From: Albibacterium sp035514885
GTDB lineage: Bacteria; Bacteroidota; Bacteroidia; Sphingobacteriales; Sphingobacteriaceae
Assembly (NCBI RefSeq): GCF_035514885.1
Contig: NZ_DATJCH010000012.1
Coordinates: 124,001-188,000 of the forward strand
Reading direction: 5' to 3'
DNA: 64,000 nt
Shown here piece by piece: positions 49,665 to 58,581 of the stretch; within the stretch, counting starts at the first letter, position 1; each line of letters begins with the position of its first letter. Below the pieces are notes generated by a model, which made no database searches, was not told the DNA's origin, and saw nothing but the letters and a program-made list of their open reading frames with translations. The position numbers and the translations under genes are program-made.

Positions 49665-50807
49665 ATGGAAAATAATTCTTTAAATAATCCTATTTGGGTG
49701 ATGAGTTCAGCTTTTGATCAGTTAAATCTTGATCAGTTAATTGAAAAGGCTGTGGAGGTAGGTGCACAAGGACTTGACTTATGTGTGTTTAGAAAAGATG
49801 GTACCCGGGAGGATCATACTGCTACACATCTTGAATACGAGAATTTTGGGGTTGAAGATGCGAGAAAGCTGATTGATCAGTTTAATCAAAATAAGTTGGG
49901 GCTGTCTTTAGGAGCCTTTGAAAATATGATTGGTGGAGATGAAACTGAACGTATTAAAAACCAGAACCATTTATTGAAATTAATTCGAATTGCCTATCTG
50001 TTGGGTGGAGATGAGAATAATGTAAAGGTGGGAACCTTTGTTGGTTATAATCATGAGCTGGGAAATCAAGAGAATGGTTTCCAAAAGAATTTGGATGAAT
50101 ATTATCGGGTATTTAAGCCGATCATAAAATATGCAGAGGATTTGGGAGTGACAGTGATGTACGAAAACTGTCCGATGGAGGGTTGGCGTTCACCTGGTTT
50201 TACGAATACATTCAATAATTTACCGGGTGTTTTAGCCGCTAGGAAATTAATGTACGCGATGATACCAAGTAAGGCTCATGGAGAGATATATGATCCTTCT
50301 CATGATGTTTGGCAAAATACCGATCCAGTTGATGTAATTGCTAATAGTGATATTGATCGTATACATCGTATCCATGTTAAAACAACCCGAAATATTAAGA
50401 GTAAGGCGCGCACCGATTGGGGTGGAATGTATCCGATGCAAAATGTTAATGAAGATTTAGCATTGAAAGCTAATGTATCAGTACCTCAAAATAGCTGGGA
50501 TCGTCATCATTACGAGGCAATGTTGCCTGGTTTTGGTGGATCTGATAGTATGGATTGGCGCGCTTTTGTTGATATATTAAAGGAAAAAGGTTTTGTAGGT
50601 GCTTTCGAAATTGAGAATGAAGCGTTGAATTCGAAGGGTACAGGTAATCTTACTGCAATTACGCAAGGATATGAGGCGGCTATCAATTTCTTACGTCCTA
50701 TGTTATGGGATTTAAGACAAGACGGCTATCAGTTTAATAGCTACCATGCACTTAATCAAACACAAAGAAAGGATATTGCTGTGGCTGATATAAAAGGATT
50801 GAAATAA
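49665..50807 (+). CDS. Sugar phosphate isomerase/epimerase-like TIM barrel
   Basis: This is a xylose-isomerase-like AP_endonuc_2 barrel of 380 residues. Metal-ligand segments are VTVMYENCPMEGW (Glu), HGEIYDPSHDVWQ (Asp/His), RIHRIHVKTT (His) and VGAFEIENEALNSKG (Glu). An unusual block of about 60 residues between the fourth and fifth strands may be a lid. The reaction is not assignable. Epimerisation or dehydration of a sugar or inositol derivative is typical of the family. It lies 44 bp after ispE. No signal peptide is seen. Confidence 0.85.
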   Translation: MENNSLNNPIWVMSSAFDQLNLDQLIEKAVEVGAQGLDLCVFRKDGTREDHTATHLEYENFGVEDARKLIDQFNQNKLGLSLGAFENMIGGDETERIKNQNHLLKLIRIAYLLGGDENNVKVGTFVGYNHELGNQENGFQKNLDEYYRVFKPIIKYAEDLGVTVMYENCPMEGWRSPGFTNTFNNLPGVLAARKLMYAMIPSKAHGEIYDPSHDVWQNTDPVDVIANSDIDRIHRIHVKTTRNIKSKARTDWGGMYPMQNVNEDLALKANVSVPQNSWDRHHYEAMLPGFGGSDSMDWRAFVDILKEKGFVGAFEIENEALNSKGTGNLTAITQGYEAAINFLRPMLWDLRQDGYQFNSYHALNQTQRKDIAVADIKGLK

Positions 50808-50849
50808 ATTTTTATAAAACAAAACCTTTTAAAGCGTGTTGATCTTATT

Positions 50850-51305
50850 ATGAAAAGTGATATAAAAATGAAAACAGCATTAAAAAAATCATTAAATAAA
50901 AATAAGATGAGTAAGAATTCAAGTTTATTAGGATTTGCTTTGGCAGGTATGGCGGCTGGTGCTGCTGCATGGTATTTATTTGGTACTAAAGATGGGCGTA
51001 AAAACCTGAGTAAAGCGATTGATGGTATTAACGAACTATCTAGCACTCTCAAGGAAAAAGCCAGCGAAGGGTTAGAATGCGCATCTGAATTTGCTGAAAA
51101 AGCAAAGGATAAGGCCAAGCGAAAGTTTGAAGAAGGTAAAAGTAAATTTTCTGATATCTCCGATCAGGTATCTGATGTTGCTGATGAAGCTAAGAAAAAG
51201 GGAAATCGTTTAAAGGATGATGCGGAAGATCTTAGTAGAAGAGCTGCTCGGGGTGCAGAAGATTTGGCAACTGATGCAAAGAGTAAGTTCAAAGACAATT
51301 TATAA
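50850..51305 (+). CDS. YtxH-domain protein with apolipophorin-like repeats
   Basis: The protein has up to 151 residues, with alternative starts at 50868 and 50907. A short glycine/alanine-rich helix (LLGFALAGMAAGAAAWYLFG) followed by TKDGRKNLSK is the YtxH signature. The rest is a long charged amphipathic helix with an 11-residue rhythm (KEKASEGLECASEFAEKAKD, then KSKFSDISDQVSDVADEAKK), as in general stress proteins. It is probably anchored in the inner membrane with the helix in the cytoplasm. Its role is unknown, with an osmotic or envelope stress role likely from the family. Confidence 0.8.
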   Translation: MKSDIKMKTALKKSLNKNKMSKNSSLLGFALAGMAAGAAAWYLFGTKDGRKNLSKAIDGINELSSTLKEKASEGLECASEFAEKAKDKAKRKFEEGKSKFSDISDQVSDVADEAKKKGNRLKDDAEDLSRRAARGAEDLATDAKSKFKDNL

Positions 51306-51346
51306 TATTATTCTTTAATTCATTAGTCACTAAAGAGACCGAATCG

Positions 51347-51354
51347 TATCTTTG
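51347..51354 (+). promoter_or_regulatory. -7 box directly before ccmB
   Basis: TATCTTTG is a perfect TAnnTTTG box. It ends only one base before the first ATG and seven before the chosen start, so transcription would begin about at the start codon. Confidence 0.4.
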
Positions 51355-51360
51355 ATGTTA

Positions 51361-52020
51361 ATGAGTTTTTTAGAACAGGTACGATATTTAGTCTATAAAG
51401 AAATGCTGTTGGAGTGGCGTTCAAAATACGCCTTCAACAGCATTTTACTTTATGTAGTTTCAACAGTTTTTGTTTGTTACCAAGCTTTTCGAAGTGTTGA
51501 TGGGGCTGTGTGGAATGCGTTATTCTGGATTATACTGCTTTTTGCCTCTATTAATGCTATTTCAAAAAGCTTTGTGCAGGAAAGTAGAGGAAGGCAGCTA
51601 TACTACTATACGTTAGTTAGTCCGAATGCGGTTATTTTTTCTAAAATAATTTATAACATCGCTTTGATGTTAGTGCTTTCCCTGATAGCCTTACTTACTT
51701 ATTCTGTAATCTTTAGAAATCCAATTGGAGATCCTTTTCTTTACTTAGTTTCGGTGGTGTTAGGCAGCATCAGTTTTGCTACCGTCTTTACAATGATTTC
51801 AGGAATTAGTGCAAAAGCTAATAATAACGGTACATTAATGGCCATATTGAGTTTCCCTGTTATTATCCCTTTGTTGATTGTTTTAATTAAATTATCAAAG
51901 AATGCAATGGATGGATTAGACAGGAGTGTCAGCTACGATGAAATCTTTGTATTATTAGCTATAAATGCGATTGTAATTTCCGTTTCTTTATTGTTATTTC
52001 CTTACATTTGGAGGGATTGA
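51361..52020 (+). CDS. ccmB: Heme exporter protein CcmB
   Basis: CcmB is a membrane subunit of the CcmABC complex used in cytochrome c maturation. The protein has about 219 residues and six helices. It starts MSFLEQVRYLVYKEMLLEWR SKYAFNSILLY, and SFVQESRGRQLYYYTLVSP is the conserved loop. ATG 51355 is an alternative start two codons upstream. A -7 box directly before the start codon hints at a leaderless mRNA. The ccmC and ccmD-like genes follow on the same strand. A ccmA gene is not in the window. Confidence 0.92.
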   Translation: MSFLEQVRYLVYKEMLLEWRSKYAFNSILLYVVSTVFVCYQAFRSVDGAVWNALFWIILLFASINAISKSFVQESRGRQLYYYTLVSPNAVIFSKIIYNIALMLVLSLIALLTYSVIFRNPIGDPFLYLVSVVLGSISFATVFTMISGISAKANNNGTLMAILSFPVIIPLLIVLIKLSKNAMDGLDRSVSYDEIFVLLAINAIVISVSLLLFPYIWRD

Positions 52021-52082
52021 TGAATCTCCCTTTTAAAGGGTAATTCTGTAGAAACGATTATTGATCTCTTAAATATTAATTG

Positions 52083-52751
52083 ATGAAATCCTATTGGTGG
52101 AAATTTCTGGGTGCAGCCATCGTGATATATACGATCATAGCTGGTCTATTGGGTGAAGTTCCTGCTTTACCAATCCTACATGAGAGTATTCGTACCGTTT
52201 ATTTTCATGTTCCGATGTGGTTTGCAATGCTTCTTATGTATTTAATATCGGTTGTTTACAGTATTAAATATTTAGGTTCAGGAAAGCCAGAAGATGATTT
52301 TATTGCAGTTGAAAGTGTGAACGTGGGTTTGATATTCTGTCTATTTGGTTTATTGAGCGGAATGTTATGGGCGAATATAACATGGGGAGATCCTTGGCCA
52401 AACGATCCTAAATTAAATAGTTCAGCCATAGCTTCCTTAATGTACTTAGCCTATGTTGTTTTGCGGAATTCGCTTGACGAAGAACAAAAGCGCGGTAAAA
52501 TATCAGCTATCTACAATGTTTTTGCTTTTCCTATTATGATTGTTTTGCTATTTGTTTTACCGAGGCTTACGGATTCTTTACATCCTGGCAATGGAGGCAA
52601 CCCTGGTTTCAGTGGTTATGATATGACAGGAAGCATGAAATGGGTATTTAGACCTGCTGTTTTGGGATGGATGTTGATCGGTTGTTGGATAATGACGTTA
52701 AGATATCGGATAAGAAAATTGGAGTATCATACGGATGAAACTGGTAATTAA
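52083..52751 (+). CDS. ccmC: Cytochrome c biogenesis protein CcmC
   Basis: CcmC handles heme for transfer to CcmE. The 222-residue protein has six helices and the tryptophan-rich WWD-type loop in TWGDPWPNDPKLNSSAIASL, with His in ESIRTVYFHVPMWF and RLTDSLHPGNGGNPGFSGYD as the heme-ligand regions. An in-frame TTG directly precedes the chosen ATG. It lies 62 bp after ccmB and 40 bp before the ccmD-like gene. Confidence 0.93.
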   Translation: MKSYWWKFLGAAIVIYTIIAGLLGEVPALPILHESIRTVYFHVPMWFAMLLMYLISVVYSIKYLGSGKPEDDFIAVESVNVGLIFCLFGLLSGMLWANITWGDPWPNDPKLNSSAIASLMYLAYVVLRNSLDEEQKRGKISAIYNVFAFPIMIVLLFVLPRLTDSLHPGNGGNPGFSGYDMTGSMKWVFRPAVLGWMLIGCWIMTLRYRIRKLEYHTDETGN

Positions 52752-52791
52752 TTATTGGTTTTAGTTTAATAACTGATTTAATAGATTCAAA

Positions 52792-53016
52792 ATGAAAAAA
52801 ATATTTCTTTTAATAATAATGAGCTGCTTTAACTTCTTGGTTACGTTTGCTCAATCAAATAACGGCGTTGAAATGGCTACAGGTTTACGTAGTTCAGGAA
52901 AAATTTACGTTGTTGTAATTGTGTTGTTGATTATTTTCATAGGTTTTATTATTTATTTATTTACAATAGATAGAAGAATCGGTAAGCTGGAAAATAAAGA
53001 CAAGAATATCAAATAA
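52792..53016 (+). CDS. CcmD-like small membrane protein
   Basis: The 74-residue protein has a signal-like first helix (MKKIFLLIIMSCFNFLVTFA QS), a short loop, then one membrane helix (YVVVIVLLIIFIGFIIYLFT) and a basic/acidic tail RRIGKLENKD. Position after ccmC and the helix plus K/R-rich tail fit the Bacteroidota CcmD family, which holds heme-CcmE for release. Confidence 0.8.
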   Translation: MKKIFLLIIMSCFNFLVTFAQSNNGVEMATGLRSSGKIYVVVIVLLIIFIGFIIYLFTIDRRIGKLENKDKNIK

Positions 53017-53048
53017 GAGTATAATCTAAATTTTTTAATTTTATTATT

Positions 53049-54488
53049 ATGGCTAATCCAATAGCTTTGTCTGACAGCGCGCCTCATTTTTTCAAAGATA
53101 TATGTGAATTCTTTGATCAGGCTGCTCAATTTACAAAACATGATGCTGGTTTATTAAACCAGATTAAGGCATGTAATAGTGTATATCGTTTTCAATTTCC
53201 TGTTCGGCGTGAGAGTGGTAAAATTGAAGTTGTTGATGCCTGGAGGGTACAACATTCTCATCATAAATCGCCTACCAAGGGTGGTATCCGTTATAGCGAT
53301 ATGGTGAATGAGGACGAAGTAATGGCATTGGCAGCATTGATGAGTTATAAATGCGCAGTTGTTAATGTTCCTTTTGGAGGAGCAAAAGGAGGGATCAAAA
53401 TTAATACAAAGGATTATACGGTTGGTGAGCTTGAGAATATAACCCGTAGGTATACTGTTGAACTAATTAAGAAGAATTTTATTGGTCCTGGTATCGACGT
53501 GCCTGCACCTGACTATGGTACAGGTGAGCGGGAAATGAGTTGGATTGCGGATACGTATATAACTATGAATCCGGGTCAATTAGATGCATTGGGTTGTGTA
53601 ACTGGAAAGCCTTTATCATTAGATGGTATCGCAGGGCGTAAGGGTGCAACCGGACGCGGAGTAGCTATTGCAATTCGCGAGTGTGTAAGTTTTGCTGAGG
53701 ATATGAAAGCTCTGGGCTTAACACCGGGTATAAAGGGCAAGAAAATTATTGTGCAAGGCTTAGGAAATGTAGGTTATTTCTCATCGAAAGTATTAATGGA
53801 ATTTGGTGCAATAATCGTTGGAGTTTGTGAATATGATGGAGCACTTTATAATGAGGATGGCTTAGATCCTGATGAGATTTTAGAGCATCGTAAAAATACA
53901 GGTAGTATATTGGGATTCCCAGGTGCAAAGGCTGAATTTAAGTCATCTGCTGAAGGATTGGAACAACCTTGTGATATATTAATCCCTGCCGCTTTAGAAA
54001 ATCAGGTTACTGAAGCGAATATTCAGCGTATTCAGGCGAAAATAATTGCAGAGGGTGCCAACGGACCTACTACTCCGGGAGCTGCTGCAGCATTTATTAA
54101 GAATGGTGGTTTAATTATTCCGGATATGTATTGTAATGCTGGAGGTGTTACTGTATCGTATTTTGAATGGCTAAAGAATCTTTCTCATATTGCTTTTGGA
54201 CGTATGGACAGAAGATACACAGAGACTGCTAATCTGAATATTGTAAATATGGTAGAGGCAGTGACTGGTGGTTCATTAACTGAGGCACAAAGAAAGATTA
54301 TTGTGAAAGGACCATCGGAAGCAGAATTGGTTAATTCTGGATTGGAGGATACGATGATTCGTTCTTACCATGAAATCCGGGAAGTATTTGTTAGTAATCC
54401 GGATATTAAGAGCTTGAGGACATCTGCTTTGGTGAGCTCTATAGATAAAATTGCTGTAGCTTATCAGAATATGGGCATTTGGCCGTAA
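53049..54488 (+). CDS. gdhA: Glu/Leu/Phe/Val dehydrogenase (glutamate dehydrogenase)
   Basis: This cytosolic enzyme interconverts glutamate and 2-oxoglutarate plus ammonia. The 479-residue protein shows HHKSPTKGGIRYSDMVNEDE, the catalytic Lys region SYKCAVVNVPFGGAKGGIK, IGPGIDVPAPDYGTGEREMS, the Rossmann motif IIVQGLGNVGYFSSKVLMEF and IIAEGANGPTTPGA. It has an insert of some 40 residues compared with the usual 420-residue members. Cofactor choice cannot be told reliably. It is convergent with lon across a palindromic terminator. Confidence 0.93.
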   Translation: MANPIALSDSAPHFFKDICEFFDQAAQFTKHDAGLLNQIKACNSVYRFQFPVRRESGKIEVVDAWRVQHSHHKSPTKGGIRYSDMVNEDEVMALAALMSYKCAVVNVPFGGAKGGIKINTKDYTVGELENITRRYTVELIKKNFIGPGIDVPAPDYGTGEREMSWIADTYITMNPGQLDALGCVTGKPLSLDGIAGRKGATGRGVAIAIRECVSFAEDMKALGLTPGIKGKKIIVQGLGNVGYFSSKVLMEFGAIIVGVCEYDGALYNEDGLDPDEILEHRKNTGSILGFPGAKAEFKSSAEGLEQPCDILIPAALENQVTEANIQRIQAKIIAEGANGPTTPGAAAAFIKNGGLIIPDMYCNAGGVTVSYFEWLKNLSHIAFGRMDRRYTETANLNIVNMVEAVTGGSLTEAQRKIIVKGPSEAELVNSGLEDTMIRSYHEIREVFVSNPDIKSLRTSALVSSIDKIAVAYQNMGIWP

Positions 54489-54500
54489 TCTTTATTATCT

Positions 54501-54550
54501 TTAAAAGGGAAGGCCGGTTTAAGAATTCTTAAACCGGCCTTCCCTTTTAA
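54501..54550. terminator. Perfect 50-bp palindrome, bidirectional terminator
   Basis: The 50 bases are an uninterrupted perfect palindrome (25-nt arms without loop), with GGGAAGGCCGG in the stem and TTAA ends, located 13 bp after the gdh stop and 7 bp before the end of lon. In RNA it would form a hairpin with a 4-nt terminal loop. Confidence 0.85.
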
Positions 54551-54556
54551 ACTTAT

Positions 54557-57028
54557 TTATTTCTTAGAATTTATTTCTTTTGGACTAAGATCCAGAGGTT
54601 TGTTAACCTTTTCCTTTAACAAGGCTAATTGAATCACTTCATTCATCTCTGAAACATAATGGAAGGTCAGGTCTTTTATATAACTTTCCTTAATTTCTAA
54701 GATGTCTTTCTTATTAGACTTGGATAAAATGATTTCTTTGATATTAGCTCGTTTTGCTGCAAGTATTTTTTCTTTAATTCCTCCAACGGGTAGAACTTTT
54801 CCTCTCAAAGTAATTTCTCCGGTCATTGCAAGATTATTTTTGACTTTTCGTTGAGTAAATAGAGATGTTAATGCCGTTAACATAGTTACACCCGCTGATG
54901 GTCCATCTTTGGGAGTTGCACCAGCTGGAACGTGAATGTGTACATCCCATTCATCGAAAACGTGAGGGTCAATACCAATTGTGCTAGAATGAGCCCGAAG
55001 ATAGGCCATAGCTATTGATGCAGATTCTTTCATTACATCACCAAGGTTTCCTGTAAGAGTTAGTTTTCCTTTACCGGGACTCAGACTGGATTCGATGAAA
55101 AGGATGTCGCCACCTACCTGTGTCCAGGCTAATCCGGTTACCACTCCTGCTACTTCATTATTTTCATATAAATCTTTGTCATAAATAGGAGGGCCTAGAA
55201 TTTCTTCTACATCTTTATTTGAAAGGGATGGGCCGATCGGTTCTTCCATAACAATATGAGTGGCTACTCCTCGGATTACCGAACCTATTCTTTTTTCTAG
55301 TCCACGCACTCCTGATTCACGTGTATAGTCTTCAATTATTTTCTCAATTACAGAAGGTTTAAGCGTTACTTCTTTTGATTTTACACCATGCTGTTCTTTC
55401 TGTTTTGGTAAAAGGTGAGTTTTAGCTATCTCTATTTTCTCTTCAATCGTGTATCCGTTTACCTCAATAATCTCCATACGATCTAATAATGCGGGTTGGA
55501 TGTTATTTAAGGAATTTGCAGTTGCGATAAACATTACATTAGAGAGGTCGAAGTCTACTTCTACATAATGATCATAAAATGCGTTGTTTTGTTCCGGATC
55601 AAGCACTTCTAAAAGAGCAGAAGACGGGTCGCCTCGGAAATCGCTTCCAACTTTGTCAATTTCGTCCAATACAAATACCGGGTTAGCAGTATTTGCTTTT
55701 TTTAATGATTGAATAATTCTACCAGGCATTGCACCTATATACGTTTTCCTGTGACCCCGGATGTCTGCTTCATCATGAATTCCACCTAAAGCAATTCTAA
55801 CATATTTTCTTCCTAAAGCTGAGGCAATTGATTTACCAAGCGATGTCTTTCCTACACCCGGAGGCCCTACTAAGCAAAGAATAGGAGCTTTCATGTCTTG
55901 TTTTAATTTTAAAACAGCTAAGTACTCTATAATCCGTTTCTTTACTTTGTCTAAACCATAATGATCTCGGTCAAGAACCTTCTTGGCTCTCTTGAGATCA
56001 AACTTATCTTTGGTAAAGGAGTTCCAAGGAAGATCTAGCAATACTTCCAAATAGTTTAATTGTATTGAGTAATCTGCTGCAGCCGGGTTGATTCTAGCAA
56101 GTTTATCTAACTCCTTTTTGAAATGGCCTGCAACCTCTTCACTCCATTTTTTACCTTTAGCTCTTTTCTGTAGTTCCTCAATTTCAAGATCAGGAGTATT
56201 ACCTCCAAGTTCTTCTTGAATTGTTTTTAACTGTTGATTTAGAAAATACTCGCGTTGCTGTTTATCTAAATCTCCTCTTACTTTATTTTGGATTTGATTT
56301 TTTAGTTCAAGCAACTGTAGCTCAACCATTAACTGTTCAAGAACTTTTTGCGCCCGCTCTTTTAATCCGGGAAGCTCTAACAAGGCTTGTTTAAAATCTA
56401 AATCAGCATTCATGTTCGAAGAAATGAAGTTGATTAGAAAGCCTGGACTTTCAATGTTCTTAATAGCTATTCCTGCTTCACTTGGCAGATTAGGAGAGAG
56501 CTTTATTATATCAAGCGCTAATTCTTTTATAGATGCTAATAAAGCATTGAATTCTTTATTGTTTCTATGTTTTGGTTCTTTGAAACGTTCAACCGTAGCA
56601 CGAATGTAAGGTTTAGTTTGTACGGCCTCTTTTAGAATAACTCTTTGTTTTCCTTGAATAATAACGGTTGTGTTACCATCAGGCATTTGAAGAATTTTGA
56701 TGATGCTGGCTATTGTTCCCACTTTATTCAACTCATCAAAGGTGGGATCTTCTATGCTCATGTTTAATTGAGACACAACACCAATTATCTTATCACCTTT
56801 ATAGGCATCTTTAACTAATTTGATTGACTTATCACGCCCTACCGTTATAGGAATAACAACACCTGGAAATAATACTGTATTTCTTAAAGGTAGTATAGAC
56901 AGTACTTCTGGCATCTCAGCAGCGCTCATTTCGTCTTCATCATGTTGTGATAGTAAAGGAAAAAATTCTGTCTCCTCATTTATAATGGGTAGAACTTGAC
57001 TGAAATCAAAAGGATTGTAATTGCTCAT
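54557..57028 (-). CDS. lon: ATP-dependent protease Lon
   Basis: Lon degrades misfolded and regulatory proteins in the cytosol. The 823-residue protein has an N-terminal LON substrate-binding domain (LPLRNTVLFPGVVIPITVGR), a coiled region with EYFLNQQLKTIQEELGG, an AAA+ module with Walker A GPPGVGKTSLGKSIASALG, Walker B NPVFVLDEIDKVGSDFRGDP and the sensor RMEIIEVNGY, and a C-terminal protease domain with catalytic Ser in KDGPSAGVTM and Lys in VGGIKEKILAAKRA. The length is normal. Confidence 0.97.
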   Translation of the reverse strand: MSNYNPFDFSQVLPIINEETEFFPLLSQHDEDEMSAAEMPEVLSILPLRNTVLFPGVVIPITVGRDKSIKLVKDAYKGDKIIGVVSQLNMSIEDPTFDELNKVGTIASIIKILQMPDGNTTVIIQGKQRVILKEAVQTKPYIRATVERFKEPKHRNNKEFNALLASIKELALDIIKLSPNLPSEAGIAIKNIESPGFLINFISSNMNADLDFKQALLELPGLKERAQKVLEQLMVELQLLELKNQIQNKVRGDLDKQQREYFLNQQLKTIQEELGGNTPDLEIEELQKRAKGKKWSEEVAGHFKKELDKLARINPAAADYSIQLNYLEVLLDLPWNSFTKDKFDLKRAKKVLDRDHYGLDKVKKRIIEYLAVLKLKQDMKAPILCLVGPPGVGKTSLGKSIASALGRKYVRIALGGIHDEADIRGHRKTYIGAMPGRIIQSLKKANTANPVFVLDEIDKVGSDFRGDPSSALLEVLDPEQNNAFYDHYVEVDFDLSNVMFIATANSLNNIQPALLDRMEIIEVNGYTIEEKIEIAKTHLLPKQKEQHGVKSKEVTLKPSVIEKIIEDYTRESGVRGLEKRIGSVIRGVATHIVMEEPIGPSLSNKDVEEILGPPIYDKDLYENNEVAGVVTGLAWTQVGGDILFIESSLSPGKGKLTLTGNLGDVMKESASIAMAYLRAHSSTIGIDPHVFDEWDVHIHVPAGATPKDGPSAGVTMLTALTSLFTQRKVKNNLAMTGEITLRGKVLPVGGIKEKILAAKRANIKEIILSKSNKKDILEIKESYIKDLTFHYVSEMNEVIQLALLKEKVNKPLDLSPKEINSKK

Positions 57029-57282
57029 TTATTTTAGTTTGTTCCTAAATGTTATGCGCCATATTGACAGCAGAAACATCGGATTTTATTCAATTCATAT
57101 AGTAGACGTAATATGTGCAAGGCGTATGCCAATCTCTGCAGATGGTTAAGTAGCGACAGAATTTCTGTTTAATTGTATTTTCGGTATCGTTTTTGTATTA
57201 ACCCATAATAAAAAGAGAAGAAATGAGTTTAAGTATTGTTAACAAGATTTCTTAACTTTATATTTATTATCCGAAATTAGAA

Positions 57283-57954
57283 ATGTATATGAGAATCAAA
57301 TTGAATAGAATGCACCTAAGTGTAAAAAAAGTTGTAATAGCAGGATTGTTTATTGTTGGAAGTATTCCTGCGTTTGCGCAGAGTGCGGATAATAATGTAA
57401 ATCCTTATGTTAGGCTTGGCCAAAAAGCATTAATTGATGGGGATTTTAAGGTTGCTGTTACGAATCTTGAAAAAGCGCTTCCTTCAGATCCGCAAAATTT
57501 AGATATCCTTTATATGTTGGGTTATTCGCAGTATCAATCAAATGATTATACGGGAGCTGCTAAGTCATTTTCTACTGTTATTAAAGGTAGACCAACAGAC
57601 GTATCTGCATACTACTATCGTGCAAAAGCTCAAAATACACTTGCAGTTGATCCTGATTCAAAGTTAAACGATGGTCAACGGAGTGATTTGTTACAGGCAA
57701 GCATTAGCGACTATACTAAAGCTATTGAAATGAATGATAGCGATGCTAAACTTTATCAGAATAGAGCGATGGCTTACAGAGATCTTGGGAATTTAATTGG
57801 TACAACTTCTTCTAAGAATTATAATAAAACTTCAGCGATTGAATCATATGACAATTGTATTAAGGATTTAGAAACTGTGTTGAAGAGAAATCCAAATAGA
57901 AAGGATCTTGATTTAGAACTGAAGAAAGTTAAGGTTTATAGAAGCAGTTTATAA
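57283..57954 (+). CDS. Exported tetratricopeptide-repeat protein
   Basis: The 223-residue protein has a signal peptide (LSVKKVVIAGLFIVGSIPAF AQ) and about four TPR units: NPYVRLGQKALIDGDFKVAV, PQNLDILYMLGYSQYQSNDY, TDVSAYYYRAKAQNT and DAKLYQNRAMAYRDLGNLIG. ATGs at 57289 and 57310 are alternative starts, and the latter gives the most typical signal peptide. It probably serves as a periplasmic protein-protein scaffold, but the partner is unknown. It stands alone after a 254-bp gap in which I see no other element, and it ends at a strong terminator. Confidence 0.85.
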   Translation: MYMRIKLNRMHLSVKKVVIAGLFIVGSIPAFAQSADNNVNPYVRLGQKALIDGDFKVAVTNLEKALPSDPQNLDILYMLGYSQYQSNDYTGAAKSFSTVIKGRPTDVSAYYYRAKAQNTLAVDPDSKLNDGQRSDLLQASISDYTKAIEMNDSDAKLYQNRAMAYRDLGNLIGTTSSKNYNKTSAIESYDNCIKDLETVLKRNPNRKDLDLELKKVKVYRSSL

Positions 57955-57960
57955 GAAATC

Positions 57961-58019
57961 ATTATAAATAAAGAAAGGGCCTGATAGCATAGTTATCAGG
58001 CCCTTTCTTTATTTATAAT
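57961..58019. terminator. Bidirectional terminator after the TPR gene
   Basis: Perfect 26-nt arms (57961-57986 and 57994-58019) enclose a 7-nt loop, with AAAGGGCCTGATA near the loop and AT-rich ends. It separates the convergent TPR and lipoprotein genes. Confidence 0.85.
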
Positions 58020-58022
58020 TTC

Positions 58023-58562
58023 CTAATCGGTAAAAATTCCTGTTACGCTATATTTATTCTCGCTTAGAAAGCGTACATACTGTTCTTTTTTAATTATATA
58101 AATTGAATCTGGGTAATAGAAAAGAGTTTCGTGACTTTTGTAAAGTTTGTTCAGTGATTTGTTGCTAATTGATATTGACTTTATATTCTTACCCTCTTCT
58201 TTAATTATCTGAATTAATCGAGTTCGTAAATCGGGGGTTAAGGCTCGATAAAAGGTAGTATCCCCGTTAGTCTCTACTTTATAGCTCGAAGTCCAAGATG
58301 GTTTATTAATATCAGATTCGATAAAAAGATCAAACTCCTTTGTCCAATCATTTATTAGGATGACCTTGCTCTCCTTCTCGCCGTTCCTACTGACCTCTTT
58401 ACGAACAGATTGTTGCATCGAGGTTAATCTGGCTGCTTCATTTGAAAAATAACCTTTAAGGTCAAAATAAACGAGATCAACTGATGTCGTATTTTTAACC
58501 TCTGAACAGGAGCTAAATAGAAATAGAATTAGGTAAAAGCTATATAATAAAGTTTTTAACAT
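58023..58562 (-). CDS. Hypothetical lipoprotein
   Basis: The 179-residue protein has a lipoprotein signal (MLKTLLYSFYLILFLFSSC). The mature part is short and charged (VDLVYFDLKGYFSNEAARLT, then NDWTKEFDLFIESDINKPSW) and shows no motif I recognise. Its gene begins 19 bp after the gpmI stop codon, so the two are probably co-transcribed. In Bacteroidota such unknown lipoprotein genes often follow gpmI. The function is unknown. Confidence 0.75.
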   Translation of the reverse strand: MLKTLLYSFYLILFLFSSCSEVKNTTSVDLVYFDLKGYFSNEAARLTSMQQSVRKEVSRNGEKESKVILINDWTKEFDLFIESDINKPSWTSSYKVETNGDTTFYRALTPDLRTRLIQIIKEEGKNIKSISISNKSLNKLYKSHETLFYYPDSIYIIKKEQYVRFLSENKYSVTGIFTD

Positions 58563-58581
58563 TAGTTTAGCTACTTCTTGA

